A stretch of 64,000 nucleotides of DNA from Nitzschia sp. pyKryTriq1 (lineage: Eukaryota; Bacillariophyta; Bacillariophyceae; Bacillariales; Bacillariaceae): NCBI GenBank assembly GCA_956465555.1, contig OY101127.1, positions 124,001 through 188,000 on the forward strand, written 5' to 3'. Under the pieces are notes generated by a model. That model was given only the letters and a program-made list of their open reading frames with translations, ran no database searches and had not been told where the DNA came from. The position numbers and the translations under genes were made by a program. Shown in pieces: positions 51,132-62,446 of this stretch. Numbering within the stretch: position 1 is the stretch's first letter; each line of letters opens with the position of its first letter.

Positions 51132-53255
51132 ATGGCTAGAACCCCGTCGCTTTTGGCTATTACATTGGATTCGTTGTATAATAATATATCGACCGTCGTC
51201 ATCATGATGCTGTCGTCGTCATCAAAGAGCAGCAGCAACAACAGCAACAGCAACAGCAACAGCAACACCCAAAATGCTGGTCGTTCCAGAACTCCTTCCC
51301 CTACGACGGTCGTAACGACCAGCAATAATTGCAACAAGGAGATCACTATTATTACCATCGTCAAACCGGCGAGAGCTGCCAAAAAAGGAGCATATTACTT
51401 TCACCATTCTTTATTGGTATCCTTCGTGGCACTGTTGATCTATGGGTGGTGTTCCATCCAGACGCAACTACTCGAAATCAAGACCAAGACCAAATTATCA
51501 TCATCATCTTCCTCGTCCTCGTCTTCTTCCTCGTCTTCTTCCTTGCTGCTGGGATCATCAGCAGCATCAGCAGCAGCATCATCAACCGAAGAAGAAAAAA
51601 TGGTATCCAAGAAACCATTACGATTTTGTCGTCAACCGACTGTCCAACACAACAACAACAACAATGATAATGCTACACTGAAACTACTCTACCAGTGTCA
51701 TGGAGAGGACTACGAACGTTTCGGTCAACAACTTTTGGCCTTGGCAGAGAATCAAAGTAGCAGTAGCAGCAGCAAGGGGGATGAGCATGACATTGATGAC
51801 AATGACGACCACTCGTTCTTCTTGTGGGGACGCCGATCCGCACCCTTACCCTCCAATACGACCGTACTGGTGTTGGGAAATTCTCATTTACGTCAAGTCA
51901 GCAAGACATTGGTCTGTCAATATGCCGATCAAATCCAGTCCCTGTATTCGAGTAGTGAAGATGTCTTTATGGTACAATTTACCAATGGCGCAAAATGGAT
52001 TTCCATTACCAATACCGTCCTGGTATATTCCAAAGATTGGATGTCCTTGATCCAACAAGTACATGTCAAACCATTACTGCAACGGGCATCCCTCAACAAC
52101 AACAACAATGTTGATGATGATATCGACACTGATACTGATACTGATACTGATATCAATCTCAATGTCGATGCCATTGTTTTGGGCAAGTTTACACGGTACG
52201 AAGAAGCTCAACATACCAACTTTGAAAGGACCATGAAACAGGATCAAGAATCTTATTACTTGTCGAAATCGAAAACAACAAAAACAAAAACAACAACAAA
52301 CTCATCTTCATCATCATCATCAGGCGCCACCTTGTATTGGAACAACACTACTACTTCTCCTATTCTTCTGGACTTTGCTACCATTCCACCTCCCCAACTG
52401 GTGGATGTCGTACGAACCGTTTCCACCACCACCACCACGACGACAAGCCAAGAATACCAATACAAGAACTACCACCACCAGCAGCAGCAGCAGCAGTCTT
52501 CCTCCACTCGAACTGCAGCAGCAGCAACAGCAGCAGCATCGAACGACGATAGCCATCGTCATCATAATCATAATCATCGTCGTCGTGGCCATCCTCCTCC
52601 TTCGATTCTGTCCGTTCCAATGTTTGCTCAGTCGGATTTACCACGTGTCGACAAGGAACGACAAGACTATTTCCTGCAATTTCCAAAGGCGACGACGCAT
52701 GATCTTGTTGATAACAACAACAAGGAGAAGAAGAAGAAGAAGAAGAAAACGGAATCATTGTCATCCCAAACAACAAGAACAAGAATAAGCGCAGCTGCTA
52801 CTACGAATAGTACCAATCCACTGCTGCTGCCGATGCTGCCCAAAGTCCAATTTTTGGACACTCGGCATTACATTGATGCTTTGGGCTTGGAATGTGGATC
52901 CGATGATAAGTTCACACTGGGGACCTGTCATGAACCCCCTCTACCACCACCAGCAGCAGCAGCAGCGTATTACAATAGCAACAAGAAGAGCAGCAACAAG
53001 AACAACATTGACTACCACGACGATATGCAAACGAATACGACCAACAGCACCAGCAGCAGCACTACGAGTATTGGTAGTCATACTCCTTCTCGTCCTACTA
53101 CTACTTCAAATAGTAGTACCGAACATCTCCTGGGACCACGAAATCCAGCCGATATGCATCGATGTGCCGGTCCGTTGGGAGGGCATGCAGATTTGGTGGC
53201 GTGGAGTGTGATCGAAGGATTGCACGAGTTGCTACTGTCAAAACAAAGATCATGA
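51132..53255 (+). CDS. Type II membrane protein, SGNH-like
   Basis: 707 residues from MARTPSLLAITL; the frame is open further upstream. One transmembrane segment (HHSLLVSFVALLIYGWCSIQ) after a basic Asn/Ser-rich N-terminus predicts a type II Golgi/secretory protein. The lumenal part begins VLVLGNSHLRQVSKTLVCQY, resembling block I of SGNH/PC-esterase enzymes (GDSH, here GNSH). It continues VDAIVLGKFTRYEEAQHTNF, RVDKERQDYF and VQFLDTRHYIDALG, and ends with MHRCAGPLGGHADLVAWSVI, where a catalytic His could sit. Between these are long Ser, Asn and Thr runs. Function may be acyl transfer or hydrolysis on glycans; family assignment is tentative. Confidence 0.55.
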   Translation: MARTPSLLAITLDSLYNNISTVVIMMLSSSSKSSSNNSNSNSNSNTQNAGRSRTPSPTTVVTTSNNCNKEITIITIVKPARAAKKGAYYFHHSLLVSFVALLIYGWCSIQTQLLEIKTKTKLSSSSSSSSSSSSSSSLLLGSSAASAAASSTEEEKMVSKKPLRFCRQPTVQHNNNNNDNATLKLLYQCHGEDYERFGQQLLALAENQSSSSSSKGDEHDIDDNDDHSFFLWGRRSAPLPSNTTVLVLGNSHLRQVSKTLVCQYADQIQSLYSSSEDVFMVQFTNGAKWISITNTVLVYSKDWMSLIQQVHVKPLLQRASLNNNNNVDDDIDTDTDTDTDINLNVDAIVLGKFTRYEEAQHTNFERTMKQDQESYYLSKSKTTKTKTTTNSSSSSSSGATLYWNNTTTSPILLDFATIPPPQLVDVVRTVSTTTTTTTSQEYQYKNYHHQQQQQQSSSTRTAAAATAAASNDDSHRHHNHNHRRRGHPPPSILSVPMFAQSDLPRVDKERQDYFLQFPKATTHDLVDNNNKEKKKKKKKTESLSSQTTRTRISAAATTNSTNPLLLPMLPKVQFLDTRHYIDALGLECGSDDKFTLGTCHEPPLPPPAAAAAYYNSNKKSSNKNNIDYHDDMQTNTTNSTSSSTTSIGSHTPSRPTTTSNSSTEHLLGPRNPADMHRCAGPLGGHADLVAWSVIEGLHELLLSKQRS

Positions 53256-54781
53256 GGAGCATATAGTTCTTTTTGTTCTTCCTCTGAGTGAGTGAGTGAG
53301 TGAGTGAGTGATGTACGAACTCCTCGGAGTAAAGTACTCGTCCGGTATACTACAAGTACTCGTACTGCTCGAGCACCAGCAGTGGTTGATCATGATGATG
53401 GCCAGCGGGGCAGGGCGATCCATACTACAGTACTTGTACATACAGTATCATGCTGGGGATAGTACTAGTACGTACTACAGCACAGGAAAATGATGATTCT
53501 TCGAGGGAGTAGTCGTCGCTAGAGAGTACCCAGCACTCGTAGGAGTAGAACCTACTACTAGTAGTAGTAGAAGAGGCGCTATCTACTACTGCACTGCACT
53601 GTACACTACAACACAATCATTGATACCGGTAGCACTACGTACGGTAGCTTCTAAACAAACCGTGCCGACGCGACGCTGGGGTTTTGCTGCCATTTCTACC
53701 GGCGGATAGCGAGGCGGTTTCCCAAGCTACTCGAGAGTACACCACCGACGATGATGACGCCCGGGCGAACTGGGGTTCAGCGAAATAGCTTTCAAATTGA
53801 TGTCTCTACTCTACCGGTACTGTAGTAGGAGAGAGTAGTAGATAGTAGTAGTACATTCTTGGATAAATAATGATAGACTAGCTAGTAGACTCTTACTACA
53901 TGTACCCATCCCTCTACTTCCAATATATTGGAAGATAGATTACAGTACCAGTACTTCGTTGTTCGATCGTTCGAGAGAGATTCATTCGGCCGAGGAGATT
54001 CTACGAGATTCGAAAGAGGCTCGGTTTCTACTACTAGATTAGCCCTACCTATGTGAGAGATCGAAACGCTGATCATACTCATCATTGAAGCAGAAGAGAA
54101 GTCGTGAAAAAACAAGAATTGGGCTGGAAAGAGAGAATTAGCTACTATTAGTAGAACAATAATAAGAAGGAGATGGTTTTACTTCCCGCCTGCCTGTTCG
54201 ATCGTCGTCGCTCATTCTGCCGAGATTCGAGATGGATTCGATATTACTAATAAGTAAAAGACTATGCGAAGTAGTAGAAAAGAATTTTTGGGCTATCTAC
54301 CACCAACTCTATACAGTTGCAGAAAGAGAATTCTACCTTTACGGTACTACTCGGACGATCTAGAGTAGAGTACCTGTAGAAAGAGAATTACTGGAGCCAG
54401 TCGAGTACTAGAACAACGCGGAACACGACTTCAGAACTTTCCGTCGGACGTGTGCGTGGGAACAGTGCGAAGGGCTTATTTTTAAAAAAAGAAGCGCGTG
54501 CGCTATGGACCCTTGCACTACTACAGTAGGCCCAACCGTACCGATATCGTATGAGGCTTGCGTGGCACTAGTAGTCGCGGTAGAAAATTCTCTCTGCCAG
54601 TAGTAGTTAGTAGAGAAGTTGCATACGCGAGGACAGTCGGCCGAGAGCTTAATTGTCAACAACGGCACGCGCAGTATTTAGTCGTTTCGGTTTTGGAAGC
54701 GGTCGGTGTATTTGTTCGCAACTCTCATGAATAGCGATAATATGAAGGTCACAAACGCAGATACCGCACGCCGCTGACCCG
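53256..54781. other. Intergenic spacer
   Basis: (GTGA)n at 53286-53310; many TAC/GTA palindromes; TAG clusters at 53555-53572 and 53820-53850; E2F-like TTTAAAAAAAGAAGCGCG at 54483-54500. No supported gene in 1.5 kb. Confidence 0.5.
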
Positions 54782-55777
54782 ATGAATGCTCTAATCTCAC
54801 ACAAAAATAAAAGCAATCCAGAAATACCAACTCACAATTCAATACAAGTACCATTCACATCGATCACCAACCCCAGCACCAATACTATGTTTTCCATGCC
54901 ATCAAGAGGAAACCAAGAACCATCTTCTTCATCATGCACAGCAGGCGTGTTGGTGTATGCTGAGATATTGTCTCTGAATAACAGAGCTGCTTGTCATCTT
55001 GTAGCCGGAGATATTGAGAGCGCCACGGCCTCGTTTTCCGGAGCCCTCCGAGCTTTGAAGCGGCATATCGCTAGCGGGGTTTCCACTTCGGCTGCATCAA
55101 TAGAAACAAGCCAACAAGTATTCTCTACAGGGATGCTTCCGAAAATCGCATGCGTCTTTGCGAATCTTGGTCCTCCTCAAGATCATGTTCGAAGTTCCGC
55201 TTCGGCGGAACAAGAACAAGAAGGCGGCCAGTTCATCTTCAAACAGCCCATCGAGCTTCTATTCGTGCCTTGTGGCGATCACCAAGCGCCACCCATGGTC
55301 CAGGAGTATCGGATCGTGGAGGTAATCTCCTATACAGTCATCTATAATCTCGCTCTCTGTCGGCATGAATATGCTTTGACTCTGGCGAAAACGAGCGACT
55401 TGAATCTAGAGCAAGAACAGCTCCAGAAGGTTCGAACGAGCTTTCAACAAGCGGCTTCACTGTACGCTCATGCCCAGACGTTGTTGTTTCAGAACAGTAC
55501 CCGCAGGGATACTGGCGCTTTGCACGGCTTATCTATATTGAACAATATGGGGCATGTGTTCAGTCAACTAGACGATACTACAAAGAGCAAGAAGTACTTC
55601 GAGACCCTATTCAAGTCAATTGTTTGCGTCAAAACGTCGGGGGCCGCGATTCTAGAATCGTCATGTCTACCACAAGCTAGTGACGCACACGAACGGGTAG
55701 AGGCTGTATTGGACGGGTTTCTATCTAATGTATTATCCTACTGGGTGTCCTCTTCTCGCAACGCACCGGCGGCCTAG
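54782..55777 (+). CDS. TPR-like protein of a diatom hypothetical family
   Basis: 331 residues, one exon. After a Ser/Asn-rich N-terminus the protein is helical: ILSLNNRAACHLVAGDIESA, ATASFSGALRALKRHI, YTVIYNLALCRHEYALTLA, VRTSFQQAASLYAHAQTLL, LHGLSILNNMGHVFSQLDD and KYFETLFKSIV. These helices have the spacing of degenerate tetratricopeptide repeats, which mediate protein-protein contacts. I recognise the style as a common diatom family of unknown role. A 26-bp piece of its coding sequence (55639-55664) recurs exactly beside the dispersed repeat at 56510. Confidence 0.75.
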   Translation: MNALISHKNKSNPEIPTHNSIQVPFTSITNPSTNTMFSMPSRGNQEPSSSSCTAGVLVYAEILSLNNRAACHLVAGDIESATASFSGALRALKRHIASGVSTSAASIETSQQVFSTGMLPKIACVFANLGPPQDHVRSSASAEQEQEGGQFIFKQPIELLFVPCGDHQAPPMVQEYRIVEVISYTVIYNLALCRHEYALTLAKTSDLNLEQEQLQKVRTSFQQAASLYAHAQTLLFQNSTRRDTGALHGLSILNNMGHVFSQLDDTTKSKKYFETLFKSIVCVKTSGAAILESSCLPQASDAHERVEAVLDGFLSNVLSYWVSSSRNAPAA

Positions 55778-56509
55778 AACAAGAACAACGTTCGTGCTGC
55801 TGTTGGACGGCCAAGAACACCGCAAGCAGCAGAGAAACGCACGGGTCTGTCTCCACCCATTTTCGATTGATTTTGCAATGATCATACAATTAGACTACAT
55901 ACCGGTAGATGACGAGTCTCCTCCGCCTCGTCCCTTGTTACTATACTACTAAAGAATACATTTTGGATTATTTTTTAATAAGTTTTTAAGATACGGCGAG
56001 GAAACCAGCACTCGAATAGTAGTAGCGTAGAATCACACAGTATTAGCGGTATGGGCTTTAGTACGAATGATGAAGTATTCTAAAATAGAGGAGTTGCTTC
56101 GCCCACAGAATTTCTCTTTTCGCTGTGCTGCTACTAGGTACATAAAGAAGAGCTTGAAGATGATTTTGTGTTTTCTCCCGTGGGTGGTCGTCAACAATCG
56201 TCACCGGAGTACCGGTAGATAGACTACAAGAAGTAACGGTAGTAGATGATAAGGAGTCGTACTGTAGTTTGTCCTTGTGTACGGTACAGTACCAGTAGTA
56301 CTACTGAATGATGACGCACGACGGCGATATTATTTATTTGAACCGGTACCTGCTGGTAGGGTACTCGTAGTCCTTGGTAGTAGTGGGTAGAAAATCGTCT
56401 TTCCTTCGATAATTATTACAATATTTTTTGTGGATGACGACTTGCTTCGCGCCACCACATCCGCCTGTGTTGCACACATCATCGTCGAGTTGCGCCACCA
56501 CATCCGCCC
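55778..56509. other. Intergenic spacer
   Basis: No gene. GCGCCACCACATCCGCC occurs twice (about 56449 and 56493). Confidence 0.45.
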
Positions 56510-56535
56510 GGGGGCCGCGATTCTAGAATCGTCAT

Positions 56536-56788
56536 TGCAATACACACGGTCTACGAGACTCGTACGACCATAGTCTGCCCGTCCTCGGTTTATAATGTCC
56601 TGAAGGATCTTCCACGCTCGCGCGCGCCGTCCATGCGCAGACGCCCTAGCCACGACCAGTCGATGACGTGGTCGGCCCGTAATGACTCGGGTGCGTGTGA
56701 GACGCGCGACGATGACGCGCGTCGCACGACTGGCCCCCGTCCGTTGCAAAGACTCAACAGAAACTACTAGTCTATGAACTAGACTACA
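56536..56788 (-). repeat. 250-bp dispersed repeat, copy 3 (inverted, diverged)
   Basis: Reverse complement of the repeat at 15544 and 43002 with more substitutions and a small insertion near 56716 (gatgacgcgcgt). It begins TGCAATACACACGG immediately after a 26-bp exact match to the TPR-like gene. Confidence 0.75.
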
Positions 56789-56800
56789 GTACTATCGGCC

Positions 56801-56930
56801 AATGTTGTCTTAGATGTATGCTCGATGTAAAGCAAATGGGGAGATTGGGTCTGGAGAAAGCCACGAATGTTGTCTTAGATGTATGCTCGATGTAAAGCAA
56901 ATGGGGAGATTGGGTCTGGAGAAAGCCACG
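56801..56930. repeat. Perfect 65-bp tandem duplication
   Basis: Bases 56801-56865 and 56866-56930 are identical (AATGTTGTCTTAG...GAAAGCCACG). A recent event. Confidence 0.95.
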
Positions 56931-57140
56931 TCAAATTCTTAGGAAGAATTTGTCTGGAGAATTTGTCTGGAGAATTTTTCTGCGCAAATTCAGGCAGGTG
57001 GGTTCGGCAGGTGAATTCGGCAGGTGAATTCGGCAATTGGATGTAAAGGAAGAACGTATGACCTTTCTCCTAGGAGAATCTCTAAGGAGACCATGGAGAA
57101 TCCCCTGGAGAATCCCCTGGAGAATCCCCTGGAGAACAGA
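56931..57140. repeat. Cluster of short tandem repeats
   Basis: Three separate short units: GGAGAATTTGTCT repeats (~56955-56980), GGCAGGTGAATTC-type units (~56993-57035) and TGGAGAATCCCC-type 15-mers (~57092-57136). An open frame across the last gives NPLE repeats, but it is not a credible gene. Confidence 0.8.
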
Positions 57141-58194
57141 TCCGCCATCCTGGAGATTCTGCGCCTCAGATGCTTTCGCAGATCAATCTTGGAACTGCCG
57201 AATTGGATCCTTCGCGTGGACAGTTCGTGGCCTGGTACAAAACTCAACGCAGAACTCCGTACAAAATTTGGTTGAGGTGATTTAATTGTCTGGCAGCGGC
57301 CAGACTGAGTGATAATTCTCCGTGATGATCGAGTTTTCAAAAAATGAGAGATAGCTGTGTTAATTTTGTACTGCGGTAGCGCAAAACGCGCTGATCACGA
57401 TGGTAGTAAAATACACGGCTGTCTCGCCTTCATTTGTTTGTTAAAGAATAAAACAAATTAACACGTGATTTTGACGCGCTAAAATGCGCAGAATTTCGGT
57501 GGTAGGACAGACTCCCACCAGGTTCTACGTGCGCTACTACGCGTTTTCGCGCTTTTGGTACAGCCATACAGCTACATTTTTCCAATCATATGGCCAAGGG
57601 CATATGGGGAATCACGATTTCGTGCCGAAGATTGGGGCACCCCAATTCTTTCCTGGTAGGTTTTTCTACGGAAGCATTTTATGTTGGGGCGTCGGGATTT
57701 CAGATTGGGGCGTCCCAATACATTGTGGATCTTCATATATGTATATAAAAATTTATATATTGGGGCCTCCCCATTCCTCTAGCGGATCGTATTACCGGAT
57801 TGCGCTACTACTAGTAGAGAGCTTAGATATTCATACCGTATAAGCCTGAAGACATTTTAATCTTGGTTCTCGAAATAGCGACTATGGCGACGCGCAGATT
57901 CTCCCTTATTCAACTGACTTAACTGATATTTATTGAGGCATTTATTCTAAACGTCAAGATATCTTGCATCCGAGATTTTACTTATGACTGACCGAGAATT
58001 TGTTGAGAACCTCCGGAATTTGACGACCGAAGAGAAGTGCCGGAAGTCGAAGAGGCAAGAAGCAACAACAAACCCCTTCCTCGTCCATTTTTTCGGAAGC
58101 AGAACTTTTGTTACGCACCCACGCACGGCACATAAATTTTGGCTACCTTATTTCGCAACGCAACAGCACATAAAGTACAAAGATCCAAAAAATT
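57141..58194. other. Spacer with spaced ATTGGGG..CCCCAAT dyads
   Basis: Three near-palindromes, ATTGGGGCACCCCAAT (57631), ATTGGGGCGTCCCAAT (57704) and ATTGGGGCCTCCCCATT (57759), about 55-73 bp apart. The plus ORF 57484-57843 runs through them but has no recognisable domain; I do not call it. Confidence 0.5.
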
Positions 58195-59154
58195 ATGAAG
58201 CAGCAAACTCACTCCATCATCCCACGAAATGAGGTCCTCGTAGACATGATGTACGATGCTCCGTTGAAGCAAGGGTCCGTTGGCAGCAACTATACCAAGC
58301 AGCTGTCGCGAGGAGACGACACCCTCTCGACCACGGACTGGTCCGGCAGCAGTTTCACGGATTCGTTGTCTCTTTCCTTTCCGAACGACTCTACCGTGCG
58401 TTTTGATCTCGACCGCAATGTCTACATTCCGATCAAGGCCATCGAAGACTTGAAAGATTATGAACGCCGCGCTGCCTGGTATGATCGGGACAGCTACAAT
58501 ATCATGACTGGCGCGAACAACCTCACAGTCAAACTCATGAAGATCGGAAGAGAGAACCCCGAATCTTTTGGGCACTGCTACAGAGGTTTGGAACATCGAA
58601 CGGCGGATATGCGACAGCAACGCGAAGACAACATGAAACGAGCCTACCAGACTGTCTTTGATGAACAGAGCCGTCAACAAGAACAGAACGGCGTTATTGT
58701 TGATCCAAGAACGATTGCCAAGGCGTACCGCCTCTGTACCTTTTCCTCTCTTGAGAGTGCCATCGCACTAGCGGAGTCGGATGCTCAAGATGCTGCTGCG
58801 TATCACAAAGAGTATGCTTCGCATATCCCTCCAGTAGCACCCAAGCAAGAAAGTGTACACCCTACACCCCAAGAGGAACAGACACCCACTCTTGCCTCTC
58901 TCTCGGAAGGCGCAGCCTCGTCCTTTGACATTAAGGTTGCGGACCTCGACGACGATAACGTCTCTGTTCTTTCGGACGAAGAAGGATCCAATGATTTCAC
59001 TCTCTACGCCAGCGAAGGCCTTGGGCTCGTCAAGCGCTTCAAGTCATTTGTGCAAAAGCGTCGATCGAGCATTGAGAGCCGGGGCAGCAGCAGCAAGAGC
59101 TCCGTCAGCTCGTCCAGCAGAAGCAGTCGACGATCTGGATCGTTCTTCCGATAG
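58195..59154 (+). CDS. Diatom 'RGLE' family hypothetical protein
   Basis: 319 residues, one exon. It has the layout of a large diatom-expanded family: a short variable N-terminus, VRFDLDRNVYIPIKAIEDLK, RRAAWYDRDSYNIM, then ESFGHCYRGLEHRTADMRQQ and a helical RAYQTVFDEQSRQQEQ segment. Next come KAYRLCTFSSLESAIALAES and an acidic linker, and it ends in a Ser/Arg-rich basic tail (KRRSSIESRGSSSKSS). I know no biochemical function for the family. The basic tail suggests nucleic-acid or membrane contact. The ORF is intact. Confidence 0.8.
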   Translation: MKQQTHSIIPRNEVLVDMMYDAPLKQGSVGSNYTKQLSRGDDTLSTTDWSGSSFTDSLSLSFPNDSTVRFDLDRNVYIPIKAIEDLKDYERRAAWYDRDSYNIMTGANNLTVKLMKIGRENPESFGHCYRGLEHRTADMRQQREDNMKRAYQTVFDEQSRQQEQNGVIVDPRTIAKAYRLCTFSSLESAIALAESDAQDAAAYHKEYASHIPPVAPKQESVHPTPQEEQTPTLASLSEGAASSFDIKVADLDDDNVSVLSDEEGSNDFTLYASEGLGLVKRFKSFVQKRRSSIESRGSSSKSSVSSSSRSSRRSGSFFR

Positions 59155-59960
59155 ATCTGCAATGATATCCACTACCAAAGGAATTCAATTTTTCACTGAA
59201 TACGGCGGGGGTCGATTCAGGTTTTGATCAAGCTACTACTCTACCACTTTTGAACGCCATCACTCTAGTAGCTACGACAGCTACAGATGAAATTTTTACC
59301 TAGTAGTTTTGAACCAGTCCTATATAACACCGGCAAGAACATAACTCAACTTACCACAGCTACTATCTAATATGCTACTACCACTGATAACCTAAGCAAG
59401 AACTTCTATCATTTCTTTCTTTGACCTCGACGAGTTCTTCTTTTTGCGACAAGCAAGATTATACCTAGCAAGCCACGACCTACCAGACGAATATAACTCA
59501 ATGATTTACTACACCAGTACTTTGTACTAGTCTACATGTCTATCAAATTAGGAATATGTCTCTATACAGTAGTTTGAAATCATTATCTGACAAAAGATGA
59601 AGAATAACGGTCGAGCAAACCAACTTCGTACACGCCGATCCGCGGGCCATGGCGAGCCGCGAACCAGGTGGAAAACCGACCTACAGTATGGCGAACCCCT
59701 GTACGGGTATTAGTTCTCTTCTGGTTCTTTTGACTATCTATTGTACTGCTGCACCGGGTACAGGTACATACGAAAAGCTGGTCCAGTACCTGTACTGCTC
59801 ATACTAGGTTGAGGGTAGCGAGGCCCTCTACTGCAGCAGTACCTGGTGCGGACCTTGTACCGGTGGTCTACTACTAGTAGTAGTATCTATACTAATATAG
59901 ATGATGATGATGATGCTGGAGAAATTTTAAAGAACATCATGATCGATAGTTGACGGATGG

Positions 59961-59996
<36 letters not shown>

Positions 59997-60191
59997 ATGG
60001 AATCGATCTACCAATGGGAGGATAGAGATTTTGTTTGGGCGGAACTCGCATGATCGAAGAGGGAACGGTCTTGCTACTACTGCTACTAGTTAGTACTACT
60101 ACTATATCGTAAAGCAGCGAACAAGTACACTGTCTAAATTAGCTCTACTACTACTATACTATATTATCTAGTATGATGATCCCTGCCGCTG
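59155..60191. other. Intergenic spacer
   Basis: No gene. (GGAT)n at 59954-60000; CTAGTAGTAG at 59870-59885; CTACTACTACTATA at 60147-60160. Confidence 0.5.
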
Positions 60192-62413
60192 CTAAACTGC
60201 ATGCTGATAATTATTCTTGTTGTCCCGCTGTTTCTGGATTTTGACCGTATCGAAGAAAACCATTTGCATAGTAGCTCGATATTCCTCGTCACTACTACTA
60301 GATCTTCCTCCTTCTTGCTGGTGGGCAGCAAGAAGAAACCAAGGACGAGTCGTCGTCGTCGTCGTCGTTGTTGTTGGCTTGTTCTTCTTTGAAGTAGCAG
60401 TAGTAGTAGATGGATCGATTGTTATTGCAGTGAGAGTAGGTTGTTTCGCACCAGCATGATGCTGGCCAAGTTCAGAATGGACGACTGGTTCTTGGTCAAA
60501 ATGGTGGTGGCCATCCTCCTCCTCGTCGTCGTCGTAGACATCGTAATCATCATTATCACTTTGGTGACTCGCCAAGAGTTTGGTGGACAGTTGCGACAAG
60601 GGACTTGTAATAGTAGTAGTAGGAGCGGAAGCCCGAAAAGGACGACGATCCGAGGAGGATGTTGACGACGATGCCGACCAGATAGGGACAAAAAATGGCC
60701 GACGCTGGTGGTGGTGAACACTGGCAATAGTACTTCTTCTTTTGCTGCGGCTGCAGCTGCAGCTGCTGCTGTTGGTGGAAGAGCCATTACCAATCCTCCT
60801 GACAATGGAAGATATGGACGTCGCCCGACGACTCCTTTTTTCGCCTCGAGAGTAGTATGTGTCGTTGGTTGGGAGGTCGGTCAAGAAGGAATCATCCTTG
60901 TTCTCGAGGTTCTCCTTGCGACTACTAATACCACTAGTAGATGCGTTTTCGTCGTTCTTTGTCATGATGATCTTCTTCTTGGCTTGTGGTTGGTGGTCTT
61001 CGTGGTTTGCTCTTCTTCCTGCGGTTTTTTCCTCTGCGACTAATGGTGGTTTGATGGTTGGGCTTTCTGGTTTTGAAATACCAACACCAACAACGATTGA
61101 AGTAGCAGGAGTAATAGAAGGATCTCCTCCGGAATGCTGGTCCTCTTCTTTGGAGTGGGGTTGTTGTCGTTGCTTGTTGCTGGTGATCATGGTGAGGTAT
61201 GCTGTTTTTTCGTTCTTCTTGGTGGAGTTTACTATGGAGCCATCCTTTTCGTCAGCAGCAGCAGCAGCAGCAGCAGCAGCGTACAACAATGAGTATTCTT
61301 CTTCTTCTTCTTCTTCTTGGCCGTTCTTGGTACCAGGATGTGATGGTATGGCAGCAGCAGTAGTAGTAGTACCGGTAGTAGGTCTCGTTGGACGACTCCT
61401 TCTTGATGATGTTATAGGCGAAGATGGCGGCGGCGGTGGTGGTGGTAGTGGTGGTGCCTTTATGAATTTTTCAGCATGGGCCAAAAGCCACGACTCCATC
61501 ACTTGTAAAGAAGTCTTGTTGTTCTTTTCCACTTTTTCTTTTTCTTGTTGTTGCTGTTGTTGTTCTGCCACCTCTTTGGTTGCTGCTGCTGTTGCTGCTG
61601 TTGCTGGTGGTGGTTCTGACCTGGTTGTTCTTCTTGTCTTTCTTTGCTGATGATCGTGGCCCACCATCATTCGCAGCATCCGAAATCTGTTTGGTTGGTT
61701 ATTGCTGGCGGCGGCGTTAGTAGTTGTAGTAGTAGTGCAAGCACTTTTACTAGTACTGCCAACAAATAATGATAATGGAGGGGGGTGTAGTTCGTTCGTC
61801 GATGACGATAATGGTGATAATGGTGATGATGATACTGGTGATGATTGTCCATTTGATTCTTCTGCCTCTGCTGCTGAAATAATGATTCTTCTGTTGTTGC
61901 TGTTACTGCTGTTGTTACTGCTATTATTGTTGTTGTTGTTGTTGTTGTTGTTGGACGGTATCATTGGCACTCTGGTTGTACTATCGACCACGGCTGATGG
62001 ATCATGCGTCGTCGCTTTAGGGAGTATTGCCTTTGCCGACGCCGCCACCGCCGCCGCCAAAGGTGATGATGATGGTGGTGGTGGTGGTGGTGATTCGCCT
62101 GTGGATGAGAGTAAGTCATGATTACTGTTAGACTTGGTAATAGTGATGGACGAAAGCGGTTGATGCTGCTGTTCTCGTTGTTCTTCTGAGATGGATCGTG
62201 TTTTTGTTGTGGTTGTGGTTGTGGCTGTGGTTGTGGTTGTGGTTCTGCTTCTTGTTCTTCTTGTTTGTTGTACAATGATGGAGAGGAAATAGGCGACCCA
62301 ACAGAATATTGCCATCATCATCATGAATGCCATGACGAACAACACTTCCTCAATCTTCCATACTATTATTATTATTTCCTCCTCCTCCTCCTGCTGCTGC
62401 TGCTGTTGCTTGG

Positions 62414-62446
<33 letters not shown>

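Noticed and set aside
54483-54500. E2F-like site near 54.5 kb
   Set aside because: Only a partial match on one side and not close to a start codon.
57484-57843. 119-residue plus ORF
   Set aside because: It runs through the ATTGGGGC dyad array, with no domain; the dyads better explain the sequence.
60859-61650. Plus-strand ORF of 263 residues
   Set aside because: It is the antisense shadow of the low-complexity gene at 60192-63146; its translation is Ser/Val/Gly runs produced by the same microsatellites.
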